Source: Rhodospirillales bacterium
GTDB lineage: Bacteria > Pseudomonadota > Alphaproteobacteria > Rhodospirillales > UBA2165
DNA length: 48,193 bases
Direction of reading: 5' to 3'
Assembly (NCBI GenBank): GCA_028823885.1
Contig: JAPPFK010000049.1
Coordinates: 1-48,193, forward strand
A program made the position numbers and the translations under genes. Positions 33,815 to 41,972 of this stretch are shown piece after piece (the first letter of the stretch is position 1; the number at the start of each line of letters is the position of its first letter). Under the pieces are notes generated by a model. It did not search any database. It was not told the DNA's origin and saw nothing but the letters and a program-made list of their open reading frames with translations.

Positions 33815-35326
33815 GTGTCTGCGTCCACATCGGAACGGCCCAACATCCTGATCATTTACGCCGATCAGATGCGCTACGACACCATGGCCTGCGCGGGAAA
33901 CCCCGTCGTCAAGACCCCCTATCTGGACCGTCTCGCGATGGAAGGCGTCCGGTTCAGCGAGGCATATGTTTCCTATCCTCTTTGCACGCCGTTTCGCGCC
34001 GCCTTGTTCAGCGGCAAATACGCGCAGGGGCACGGTCTTTTCCAGAACCATTTTCCCCTCGACGTGAATCAGGACTTCCTGCCCCAAATCTTGAAGGAAT
34101 CCGGCTATCACACGGGCTACATCGGCAAATGGCATCTGGAAGGCGGGCCGAAGCCGGGCTACGTGCCGCCGGGAGAGCGGCGAATCGGGTTCGACCACTT
34201 CATCGGTTTCAACCGCGGGCATCAGTATCTGCAGTCCATCTACTACAAGGACACGGACCAGCCCTACCACTGCAAGCGGTATGAACCCGACTACCAAACC
34301 GATCAGCTCATCGAGTTCATCGAAACCTCGGTAGCCAAGGATGACGGAAATCCGTTCTTCGGTTTCATTTGTTACGGTCCTCCCCACCATCCCATGGTGA
34401 TGCCCGAATACATTCGCAAGATGTACGACCCGGAAGAGGTCCCGCTGCCGCCCGGCGTGCCGAATCCCGACCTGCAAGTGGAGACCCAGCGGCGGCGGCT
34501 GGAGTTCGACTGCAACGGGAACGAAAAGGCCCATCTGGCGAGCAAAGTGCCCGGCATCAAGAAGAAACCGGGAGAGCCGGAGACCGAGGCCGAAATCCGG
34601 CGGTTCATCGCCGAGTACTACGGCATGGTCAGCAACGTCGACCACAATGTCGGCCGGGTGCTGAACCGGTTGGATGCATTGGACGTTGCCGAGAATACCC
34701 TGGTGATCTTTCTCAGCGATCACGGGGATATGATGGGTCAACACGGCTATTATTGCGGCTTTAAGCCGACCGGGTACCGGGCCGCCATGCAGGTGCCGTT
34801 CATCGTCCGTTATCCGGCGAGGGTCGCCGGCGGCCGGGTTGCCGATGCGCTGGTTGATATCTCGGTGGATTCCATGCCGATGATTCTGGAGATGCTGGGA
34901 CTCCGGATTCCCAACGCGGTCCAGGGAACCAGCTACCTCTCCGTGCTGGACGGCAAGTCGGATGCGACACGCGACGCCGTGATGTATCAGGTGATGAAGC
35001 AGAACGATGGGGCCAAAGGCGAGTTCACGCCGGTGCCCGAGCGCGGCATCCGGACCAGGGATTGGCTTTACGTCCGGCAGCCGACCCGGCGGAAAATGCT
35101 GTTCGATCTCGACGCCGATCACGACGAACTCAACGATCTCTCCGGAGACTCCCGGTACGAGTCGATCATGGAGAACCTCGACGCCCGTATTTTCCGGCAC
35201 ATGGAGGCGACGGACGACGATTGGAATCTGTGCATGGACTTCCCGCCGCCGGGCTTCCTTACCCACGCGGAGGGCCAGGCGCATCTGGAAAAGGAGCTTG
35301 AAGAGCGTGCGATCATCGTGCCGTAG
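33815..35326 (+). CDS. Type I sulfatase with canonical CxPxR motif
   Basis: A 503-residue sulfatase. The formylglycine site is complete: YPLCTPFRAALFSG (C57, P59, R61). Other active-site blocks are IYADQMRYDTMA, TGYIGKWHLEGG, PPHHPMVMP and LSDHGDMMGQHGYYCGFKP. GTG 33815 is chosen because GAGGAGG lies five bases upstream; a GTG at 33809 overlaps that ribosome site. No signal peptide, so it is probably cytoplasmic and acts on a sulfated compound imported by system 3. It needs a formylglycine-generating enzyme, not seen in this window. It ends at a likely terminator. Confidence 0.9.
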   Translation: MSASTSERPNILIIYADQMRYDTMACAGNPVVKTPYLDRLAMEGVRFSEAYVSYPLCTPFRAALFSGKYAQGHGLFQNHFPLDVNQDFLPQILKESGYHTGYIGKWHLEGGPKPGYVPPGERRIGFDHFIGFNRGHQYLQSIYYKDTDQPYHCKRYEPDYQTDQLIEFIETSVAKDDGNPFFGFICYGPPHHPMVMPEYIRKMYDPEEVPLPPGVPNPDLQVETQRRRLEFDCNGNEKAHLASKVPGIKKKPGEPETEAEIRRFIAEYYGMVSNVDHNVGRVLNRLDALDVAENTLVIFLSDHGDMMGQHGYYCGFKPTGYRAAMQVPFIVRYPARVAGGRVADALVDISVDSMPMILEMLGLRIPNAVQGTSYLSVLDGKSDATRDAVMYQVMKQNDGAKGEFTPVPERGIRTRDWLYVRQPTRRKMLFDLDADHDELNDLSGDSRYESIMENLDARIFRHMEATDDDWNLCMDFPPPGFLTHAEGQAHLEKELEERAIIVP

Positions 35327-35362
35327 ATCTTCTCGATTACGGTTGCTTCCTTAACCAGATTG

Positions 35363-35403
35363 ATGGCAGAGCGCGCAAATGCGGGTTCTGCCATATTTGT
35401 TGA
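35363..35403 (+). terminator. Probable rho-independent terminator after system 3 operon
   Basis: ATGGCAGA (35363-35370) and TCTGCCAT (35387-35394) form an 8-base-pair stem with a partly self-pairing GC-rich loop, followed by ATTTGTTGA. It lies 36 bases past the sulfatase stop. Confidence 0.55.
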
Positions 35404-35479
35404 CTGCGTTGGGTCAGATACGGACTAACACTACCGAGAACGGCGCCGGCGTGCGCCATTAAGGCTGGAGAATTCCAAC

Positions 35480-35770
35480 CTACATCTGCGCCCGGGTTTG
35501 CCAGGGAACGAACTCCGAGTCTCCCGCGCCAAGCTCCTCGGACTTGGTTTTCCGACCTGGCGCAACGGCAAGCATTTACTGGAATATCCGTTCGCCGGTT
35601 TCCTCCATGGTTTCGGTACCATCGATGATGGTGCCGCCGAGGATGAATCCCAGTCGCATAACGCCGCTCATTCCGGTTATGGCCGGTAACGGGGCATCAT
35701 CGCGCCCAAGGGGCCAGGGCGCAACCAAGGCGCAACCGGCCCGCCGCCGGACATCATCGAGGTAATCCTC
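35480..35770 (-). pseudogene. UxaA-family dehydratase (altronate/galactarate/sulfolactate lyase type), C-terminal remnant
   Basis: Downstream of the PanE-like gene, the leftward strand encodes GTIIDGTETMEETGERIFQ, then an in-frame TAA (35576-35578), then MLAVAPGRKTKSEELGAGDS and EFVPWQ before a TAG at 35480. This is the characteristic C-terminus of UxaA-type dehydratases. Upstream pieces lie in other frames (PGPLGAMMP, then VTGHNR near 35674-35690, where the family has a KVTGN-like motif). So the gene has lost its N-terminal part and carries frameshift and stop mutations. SuyB, altronate and galactarate dehydratases share this tail, so the exact former substrate is open. Confidence 0.65.
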
Positions 35771-35819
35771 GAGGACCACGTCGCAGCGGTTGACGTGCCG
35801 GCGGGGGTGTTGGCCAAAC

Positions 35820-36866
35820 TCACGTCCGATTCGGGAGGGAACCAACCATCGATTTCAGAAGACCGAAGTTGGCCGGATCCATTTCCAGTTCGCCCTCGTT
35901 GAGCCGGCGGTCGACCTCGGTGACGGCTTCATTGCATGGCACCGGAATACCGTGTTCCTTGCCCGCCTTGGCCACCAACCCATTGATCATCGACATCTCG
36001 CTTTTTCGTCCTTTGATATGATCGTGAATAGGCGCGGTGACGCTGTCCTTGCCCGTATGTTCATGCAAGGTCCGCATAGCCCTGATCAACGTTTCGTCAT
36101 TGGCCTCGGCGAACTCTTCGGCGCTCAGCCCGAACACCGGCTCCAGTGAGTAGCCGAGGGCGTGGCCCACCGCCATGGATTCCCGGCCAAGCGCCACCGC
36201 CATCTCGAACATACCGGGCAATTCGCGGGCATCCCAATTCTTGAGCCCGGTGAGGCCGATGGGCCCCATCGTCATCGTGTTTGCGATGAGCTTTGTCCAC
36301 TTGGCGCCCTCGATGTTGTTGGTGAGGGTTATGGTGGCGACGTTCTCCATGATTTCCCTGACCATCTCGAGCCGCGGCGTGATGGAGCCGTCCAATTCAC
36401 CTATACCGAACCAGGTGCCTTTGCGGGTCGTATCCCTCTTGACGATTCCGGGGGCAAATATGTCGGCTGACAACTCTACGGCGCAGCCGATGGTGCGTTC
36501 CGTTCCGACGACACCGGAGATCGTCTCGTTGTTCATACCGTTCTGCAAACCGATGAATACGCCGTCTTCTTTCAGGTGCGGTTCAATAAGCTGCGTGAGC
36601 CACTTGGTGTCGTAGGATTTGACCGCCAGGAAGACGACATCGAATTGAGGGGTATGCTCGGCAAGCTCGTGGAGGTGCCAGGCGGCAACCGGTATTTGAA
36701 GGTGCAAATCGGGCATTGTGATATCGAGCCCCTTTTCCTTCATCACTTCCACATGAGCGGGCCACTGATCGATGATCGTGACATCCAGCCCGGCGTCGGT
36801 CAGGTCGGCGCCCACCGAACTGCCGATGGCGCCCGCGCCCAATACAGCAACTTTCTTTTCTTCCAT
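35820..36866 (-). CDS. Ketopantoate reductase family (ApbA/PanE-like) dehydrogenase
   Basis: NADPH-dependent 2-keto acid reductase fold, 348 residues. It has the N-terminal Rossmann motif VLGAGAIGSSVGADLTDAG, LAVKSYDT, GLQNGMNNE, the catalytic lysine in EGAKWTKLIANTM, and the all-helical PanE C-terminal domain. In a catabolic cluster next to an alcohol dehydrogenase and a UxaA remnant, it more likely reduces a 2-keto acid of the local pathway than makes pantoate. A GGGGAAAAG ribosome site precedes the ATG. It follows the dehydrogenase gene by 11 bases. Confidence 0.87.
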   Translation of the reverse strand: MEEKKVAVLGAGAIGSSVGADLTDAGLDVTIIDQWPAHVEVMKEKGLDITMPDLHLQIPVAAWHLHELAEHTPQFDVVFLAVKSYDTKWLTQLIEPHLKEDGVFIGLQNGMNNETISGVVGTERTIGCAVELSADIFAPGIVKRDTTRKGTWFGIGELDGSITPRLEMVREIMENVATITLTNNIEGAKWTKLIANTMTMGPIGLTGLKNWDARELPGMFEMAVALGRESMAVGHALGYSLEPVFGLSAEEFAEANDETLIRAMRTLHEHTGKDSVTAPIHDHIKGRKSEMSMINGLVAKAGKEHGIPVPCNEAVTEVDRRLNEGELEMDPANFGLLKSMVGSLPNRT

Positions 36867-36877
36867 CTTTTCCCCAG

Positions 36878-37918
36878 CTATGCGTTCACCAGGACAGCGG
36901 CTCGTCCCGTCACCAGACCATTCTCCACGCGCTGATGCAATTTCTCCGCCTCCTCAAGAGGGCACGTTTCCGTCACGATTGGCCAAAGTTCCCCCCGGGC
37001 CACAATCTCCAATGCTTCCCGGACTTCCGAGCGTGTGGCGTAACGGCTTCCCAGAATCTCCCGCTCGCCGTTCTTGATCCAATTGCCGGAGACGGGAAAC
37101 ACGTTGGACTGGCCGCCGCCTCCAAGGATGGCCAATCGCCCGCCCTTGCCGAGTGCTTTGGCAGATTCTTCGAGGGTTTCATCGTTGGCGACGAAATCAA
37201 TAATCACGTCAGCTCCCATTCCCTCGGTCACGTCGAGCAGAGCATCCGCCAGACCAACACCGGAGACATCGATGGTCGGCCCCGCTCCGGCATCGCGGCA
37301 CGCCTTGAACTTCCCGGGAAGAATATCAGCGGCGATGACCCGGGCCCCGGCCCAGGCCGCGACCGAGATCATCTGAATGCCGAGCCCGCCACCGGCGCCA
37401 ATCACCGCCACCGTGTCGCGCTCGGAGATGCGGGCTTTGCGGACCAGCTTTACGGGCGTGGCGATGGCATCCGTTACAACGCCGATCTCGGCCGGGTGCT
37501 TTCGGTAATCCAAACTCTCAGGCAGTTTGATGAACGAGTTGGCCGGCAGCTTGATGTACTCCGCGTAGCCACCGTCCACGTCCCGGCCGACATTTCCGGC
37601 CAAGTTATCGCAGAGGGTTTCCCGGTCGGCCCGGCACCAGGTGCAGTCGCCGCACGTCAGGTAATAGTAGGCCGTTACGGCATCACCTGCCTTCAGGTCC
37701 GACACGCCTGCACCGGTTTCCACGATTTCGCCGGTTATTTCGTGTCCGATTATCCGGGGGTAGTCGACTTTCATCCGGCCCGCCCGCATGTGCTGGATGG
37801 TGAGGCCTGCGCCACAAGCCAGTACCCTGGCAACGGCTTCGCCTTCTCCCGCCACCGGATCCGGATAGTCGAGGAGTTGGAAAGGCGTGCCGGGCGCGGT
37901 GAGGACCATGGCCTTCAT
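36878..37918 (-). CDS. Zinc-dependent medium-chain alcohol dehydrogenase
   Basis: MDR-family dehydrogenase, 346 residues. The structural zinc cysteines are in TCGDCTWCRADRETLC, the catalytic zinc region has ACGAGLT and RIIGHEITGE (Cys, His and Glu present), and the cofactor motif is VIGAGGGLGIQMIS. The usual CGVCHTD start of the catalytic loop reads CGAGLTIQH, which may shift substrate preference. First gene of the leftward ADH-PanE-UxaA remnant operon, divergent from the TRAP genes. It probably oxidises a secondary alcohol of a sugar or hydroxy acid. Confidence 0.9.
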   Translation of the reverse strand: MKAMVLTAPGTPFQLLDYPDPVAGEGEAVARVLACGAGLTIQHMRAGRMKVDYPRIIGHEITGEIVETGAGVSDLKAGDAVTAYYYLTCGDCTWCRADRETLCDNLAGNVGRDVDGGYAEYIKLPANSFIKLPESLDYRKHPAEIGVVTDAIATPVKLVRKARISERDTVAVIGAGGGLGIQMISVAAWAGARVIAADILPGKFKACRDAGAGPTIDVSGVGLADALLDVTEGMGADVIIDFVANDETLEESAKALGKGGRLAILGGGGQSNVFPVSGNWIKNGEREILGSRYATRSEVREALEIVARGELWPIVTETCPLEEAEKLHQRVENGLVTGRAAVLVNA

Positions 37919-38276
37919 GGCGGATTAAGTCTCCCGACCCGGCTGCGGCCGGGCCGCCGGCCAACTTCGGAGATCAACCCTTGGCCGCTTTTTCAGAAGC
38001 AAATCGTCGTCCAAAACGTTTCCCCTCTCCGGTCCCCGCGACTTGCGCAAATTATTGCGGAGGAACTACCCGGTTTTAAAGCGCCGGACCGAGACCTCCA
38101 GTGGGACGAGTGGGACCAAATCCCGATCGCTGCTGCCTTGCTTGACTCATTCTAAATTGCCGAACACACTTTTTCTAAGATCAAATACCCCTCGACGGGG
38201 AAGACGGAAGCCGTCGGCGATTTCGTCGGTGAAATCGCCGATTAACAGGGACGAATTCATCAAGGGAACAATCGCA
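37919..38276. other. Divergent promoter region, ADH operon and TRAP operon
   Basis: About 360 bases with no gene recognised. The right end holds a strong hairpin (38214-38241). A TTGACT at 38142-38147 could be a -35 but lacks a good -10 at proper spacing, so no promoter is called. Confidence 0.4.
38214..38241 (+). promoter_or_regulatory. Perfect 11-bp hairpin in the TRAP operon leader
   Basis: TCGGCGATTTC (38214-38224) and its exact complement (38231-38241) with a 6-base loop lie 35 bases upstream of the TAXI binding-protein ATG. No T-run follows. It may be an RNA leader structure or a dyad operator; the sequence alone does not decide. Confidence 0.45.
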
Positions 38277-39260
38277 ATGCGTTATATTACTCCTGCATTA
38301 GTGTTGGCGGCCGGTCTTGGCGTGACGTTTGCCGTTCCGACACCATCCGTCGCCGCAGACCAGATTTCAGTTGCCGTCGGAACACTCGGCGGAACAATGG
38401 GGCGGCTTGGCGCCGGCCTGACCGATGTGGTCAACAAGAACCAAACGGACATGAAGTTGAGCGTGACGCCGGGCGGCGGCCGCGCCAATCCGGCCCGCGT
38501 CAGCACCGGCGGCGCCGATTTCGGTTATTCCTTTACGAACTTCACGGCCACAGCTCTTGCCGGCAAGGCACCGTTCGACAAGAAGTATCCCAACCTGAGG
38601 GTCGTCGCGCGCTTCTATAACGCGTGCTACCACCAGTACGTTGGAAGGGACGTCTATGATTCCGGAATCCAATCCTGGGAAGACATCGTTGCGGCCAAGA
38701 AGCCTCTCAAAATCGCTCTGGTCAAAAAAGGCACCAGCACGGAATATACCGGCAGCGTCATCGTGAAAGCCCTTGGGTCCTCCTATGAAAAAATGGCGGC
38801 TCGGGGCGACAAACAGACGTTTACGGGGACCGGCGCCAATTCCCGCGCCATCCGGTCCGGCCAGATTGATATCTACTTCCACAATTCCGGCGATCCCAAC
38901 GGCGCCGGTATCCAGGCGGCGCTGGGCCGTGACCTGACGTTCCTCAAATTAACGCCGAAGCTTAAATCCATCCTGACGGAAAACGGCTATTCGCCGTGCA
39001 CCATCCCGGGCGGAATCTATAAGGGCAATGACAAGCCGACCGAGTCCATGGGACTTTCCGGCGTGCTGCTGACCACCGACAAGATGGATGCGAAAGCGGT
39101 GTACAATATTTTGAAGATCGCGGCCGCCAACAAGAAAACCCTGAGCGCGGTCCATAAAATCTACAAAGACTGGACACCTCAGTTTGGCGCCCAAGTCGGC
39201 AGCTTGCCCCTGCATCCGGGCGCAGCCAAATTCTTCAAGGAAGTCGGCGCCATCAACTAA
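38277..39260 (+). CDS. TRAP transporter solute-binding protein, TAXI family
   Basis: Periplasmic receptor of 327 residues. The signal peptide ends near SVAADQ (about 27). The TAXI signature opens with ISVAVGTLGGTMGRLGAGLT, then VTPGGGRANPARVSTGGADF and a C-terminal segment LHPGAAKFFKEVG. ATG 38277 has an AAGGGAAC ribosome site. TAXI receptors feed fused TRAP permeases, as here. Ligands of the family include organic acids and amino acids; this one is unknown. It is followed by a strong hairpin before the permease. Confidence 0.9.
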   Translation: MRYITPALVLAAGLGVTFAVPTPSVAADQISVAVGTLGGTMGRLGAGLTDVVNKNQTDMKLSVTPGGGRANPARVSTGGADFGYSFTNFTATALAGKAPFDKKYPNLRVVARFYNACYHQYVGRDVYDSGIQSWEDIVAAKKPLKIALVKKGTSTEYTGSVIVKALGSSYEKMAARGDKQTFTGTGANSRAIRSGQIDIYFHNSGDPNGAGIQAALGRDLTFLKLTPKLKSILTENGYSPCTIPGGIYKGNDKPTESMGLSGVLLTTDKMDAKAVYNILKIAAANKKTLSAVHKIYKDWTPQFGAQVGSLPLHPGAAKFFKEVGAIN

Positions 39261-39281
39261 AGGCGTCCTAGGCAAATGGTT

Positions 39282-39319
39282 CAGGCCCCCCATGCGGACG
39301 ATATCCGCACGGGGGCCTG
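39282..39319 (+). terminator. Intra-operon stem-loop after the TAXI binding-protein gene
   Basis: CAGGCCCCC (39282-39290) pairs with GGGGGCCTG (39311-39319); inside, TGCGGA pairs with TCCGCA around a CGATA loop. No T-run. The permease ATG starts 6 bases after the structure, so the hairpin may also hide the permease ribosome site. Confidence 0.65.
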
Positions 39320-39325
39320 CCTCGC

Positions 39326-41296
39326 ATGACGGATAAATCCGAACATTGGGCGGTTTCCACGCTGATTACGATCATCGCCGTGTGGATGTCCCTCTATCAC
39401 CTGAACATCGCCTGGACCGGCGGGTATGAATTCGTTTTTCAGCGCTCGCTCTCGTTCCTGTTCGGGGTCGTTCTGGTCGTTCTGGTCTACCGGCCCAAGG
39501 ACGGGTCCATTCTCTCCAATGCCTCAACCGTAATTCTCTTCGTCCTCGCGGTCCTGGCAATCGGTTATCCCGTCATGGAGACCGATTACCTCAATGGCCG
39601 GTTGTTTTATGTCGATCCTCTCAGGCCCCAGGATTTTGTTCTGGGCTCCATCGCCATTCTATTGGCCTTGGAGGTGGCGCGCCGGACCATCAATACGGCC
39701 CTGCCGCTGATCGTCGTCTTCTTTTTGATTTACACATATTTTGGGTCATATTTTCCCTGGGAGTTTGCCCATAAGGGCGCCAGCTTCAAGGACATGATCG
39801 ACCATCACTACCTTGCGCAGGAAGGCTTGTGGAACCTGCCGCTGGGCGTGTTCTCGACCTTCATTTTTTTGTTCATCCTGTTCGGCGCTTTTCTCGACCG
39901 CATGGGCGCCGCGGACTACTACGTGCGGCTTTCCATGGCGGCGGCGGGGCGGTTGCGGGGCGGCCCCGCCAAGGCGGCCGTATTCGCAAGCGCCATGACC
40001 GGCTCCATTACGGGCAGCGCCAATGCGAACGTGGCGACCACGGGCCCCTTCACCATTCCGATGATGAAGAAGTCCGGCTTCAAGCCCGAAACCGCCGCCG
40101 GTATTGAAACCGCGGCATCGACCGGCGGGCAGATCATGCCGCCCATTATGGGGGCGTCCGCATTTCTGATCGTGGAGTTCACCGGCATAAGTTATTGGGA
40201 GGTGGTCAAGGTCTCGATCCTGCCGGCGGCGCTCTATTTCCTGTCGGTGTACACGATCGTGCACCTGGAAGCCCGCAAGGGCGGCCTGAAAGGTCTCTCC
40301 AAGGACCAGTTGGAACGGACCTGGGATGTGTTCAAGGAGGGCTGGTACTACTTGTTGCCGCCCATCCTGATCATCATTGTTCTCATGCGCGGCCAGAGCG
40401 TGCCGTTTGCCGGCGTGATCGGCATCGCCTCGGTCATCGCACTGGGCGCCTTAAAAGGGCTGGTGGACTTCTATGCCGACGTCCGGGCGCAGCAAGCAGG
40501 GCTGCGGGATTTCCTCGACCTCATTTGGCGCGGTGCGGTCAACATTGTGAAAGCCTTGGAGCAAGGGGCCATTCGCTCACTGCCGGTGTGCGCGGCCGTG
40601 GGCGCGGTGGGGATTGTCATGGGGGCCCTATTCCAGACCGGACTGGGCTTGAAGTTTTCGTCCCTCGTTGTTGCGCTCGCGGGTGACAGCCTCCTGCTCG
40701 CCATCATCCTGGTGGGGATCGCGTCGTTCGTTCTGGGTATGGGCTTGCCCACCAGCGCGGCTTATATCGTCCTGTCGGTCATGGCGGTGCCGGCGCTGTT
40801 GGACATTGGCCAGCCTTGGGGGCTGTCGCTGCTGGCGGCGCACCTGATCGTCTTTTGGTTCAGCCTGGACAGCAGTTTCACCCCACCCGTCTGTGTGCCC
40901 GCCTACACGGCGGGGGGCATCGCGCAGGCCAATCCGAGCAAGGCCGCCTGGGCGGCTTTCCGGACCGCCAAGGGCATGTACATCATTCCGTTGATGTTCG
41001 GCTTCACCTCCATCTTGCTTCTGGACCAGCCTTTTGCCCTGGCACAGACATTTGCCTTCGCCGTGGTCGGCTTTTTGGCGACCGGTGCCGTGATCGTCGG
41101 ACATATGTATGTGCGCCTGGGGGCGGTTGAGCGCACCGTTCTCTCCCTCGCGGCCCTCGGTCTCTTTTGGCCCAATCTCATGTTCCAGATTGCGGGTGCG
41201 GCCGTCTTCGCGGCGGTCTTCATCAGCCAGCGAATACGGTACGCGAAGCAACCGGCGTCCGATCAGGCCCCGGCGGAAAAGGCTTTCCAGGAGTAA
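39326..41296 (+). CDS. TRAP transporter fused permease (DctQ-DctM, 4TM/12TM)
   Basis: A 656-residue inner-membrane permease. The first 150 residues form a four-helix DctQ-like part, and the rest is DctM: SGSITGSANANVATTGPFTI is seen as TGSITGSANANVATTGPFTI, with ETAASTGGQIMPPIMGASAF and the second-half GMGLPTSAAYIVLSVMAVPA. Fused permeases are the usual partners of TAXI receptors. A C-terminal extension adds helices, as in the 4TM/12TM type. It ends 4 bases before the selenoprotein start, whose ribosome site overlaps its stop. Confidence 0.92.
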   Translation: MTDKSEHWAVSTLITIIAVWMSLYHLNIAWTGGYEFVFQRSLSFLFGVVLVVLVYRPKDGSILSNASTVILFVLAVLAIGYPVMETDYLNGRLFYVDPLRPQDFVLGSIAILLALEVARRTINTALPLIVVFFLIYTYFGSYFPWEFAHKGASFKDMIDHHYLAQEGLWNLPLGVFSTFIFLFILFGAFLDRMGAADYYVRLSMAAAGRLRGGPAKAAVFASAMTGSITGSANANVATTGPFTIPMMKKSGFKPETAAGIETAASTGGQIMPPIMGASAFLIVEFTGISYWEVVKVSILPAALYFLSVYTIVHLEARKGGLKGLSKDQLERTWDVFKEGWYYLLPPILIIIVLMRGQSVPFAGVIGIASVIALGALKGLVDFYADVRAQQAGLRDFLDLIWRGAVNIVKALEQGAIRSLPVCAAVGAVGIVMGALFQTGLGLKFSSLVVALAGDSLLLAIILVGIASFVLGMGLPTSAAYIVLSVMAVPALLDIGQPWGLSLLAAHLIVFWFSLDSSFTPPVCVPAYTAGGIAQANPSKAAWAAFRTAKGMYIIPLMFGFTSILLLDQPFALAQTFAFAVVGFLATGAVIVGHMYVRLGAVERTVLSLAALGLFWPNLMFQIAGAAVFAAVFISQRIRYAKQPASDQAPAEKAFQE

Positions 41297-41300
41297 GAAA

Positions 41301-41966
41301 ATGAGCGGACGAATTTCCCTTGTCGATCTGGAGACGGAAAACGTCTTCGCCCAGCTTTTGTTTGATGGGGCGACAAAGATGCTGGGACGGGTGCCGAACT
41401 CTCACCGTGTTGCGGCCCACGCGCCTTTCATGCAACTCATGCTGACGCCGTTCACCGCGGTGATGCAGCGGGAAGGCGGGGGAAGCTGCTTGACGTCCAA
41501 ACTCAAGGAAATGGTCATCATCAAGACCAGCCACACCAACGGGTGCAAATACTGACTGGCGCACAACACGTCGCTTGGTCAAGCGGCTGGAATTACGGAT
41601 GAACAAGTCCAAGTCATCGGCTCGGACGACTATATGAAATCGGACCTCCTCAATGACCGTGAGAAAGCCGCTGTTCTGTGGGCGGAGCACGTTACCAGGA
41701 ATACCGCGCGCTCGCGGGATGACGTTTTCGATCACGTACGGTCCATCTTCGATGAACAGGAGATCGTCGAACTCACCATGATTTGCGGCCTGTTCAACTT
41801 CCGGAACCGCTACATGGACTCCCTTCAAGTTCCGTTGGAACCCATGAAGGAAGTGGACAAGATCAAGACGTCCAACCGGCTCGACACGGACAAACTACGT
41901 GACTACCTCCAGTTCGTCCTGGACAATTGGCCGGAGGAGTTCCCGGAACCCAATCCGGACGAGTGA
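41301..41966 (+). CDS. AhpD/carboxymuconolactone-decarboxylase-like selenoprotein (in-frame TGA = Sec85)
   Basis: One reading frame from ATG 41301 (ribosome site AGGAG) to 41966 is interrupted only by TGA at 41553-41555. Upstream it reads KLKEMVIIKTSHTNGCKY, downstream LAHNTSLGQAAGITDEQ. Set together, this is the AhpD/CMD redox motif E70...C82-K-Y-U85-L-A-H88, so the TGA replaces the second redox cysteine of CxxC. A hairpin 14-31 bases after the TGA resembles a bacterial SECIS. The 136 codons after the TGA are open and family-like. With Sec the protein has 221 residues and should be a thiol/selenol peroxidase-like or disulfide-reducing enzyme. A conventional call would give two fragments. A pseudogene by a single C-to-A change is the alternative. 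Confidence 0.85.
41570..41587 (+). promoter_or_regulatory. Candidate bacterial SECIS element
   Basis: GTCGCTT (41570-41576) pairs with AAGCGGC (41581-41587) over seven positions, one of them U-G, around a GGUC tetraloop (41577-41580). The loop begins 21 bases after the TGA. Bacterial SECIS elements are stem-loops right after the UGA with a G at the start of the apical loop; E. coli fdhF has GGUCU there at 18 bases. Position, loop and stem all fit. Confidence 0.7.
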
Positions 41967-41972
41967 GACCTT

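Noticed and set aside
41301..41555. Reading the AhpD-like gene as a simple nonsense pseudogene or two genes
   Set aside because: The stop falls exactly on the redox Cys position, the downstream frame is intact for 136 codons, and a SECIS-like hairpin follows. Kept only as the alternative hypothesis.
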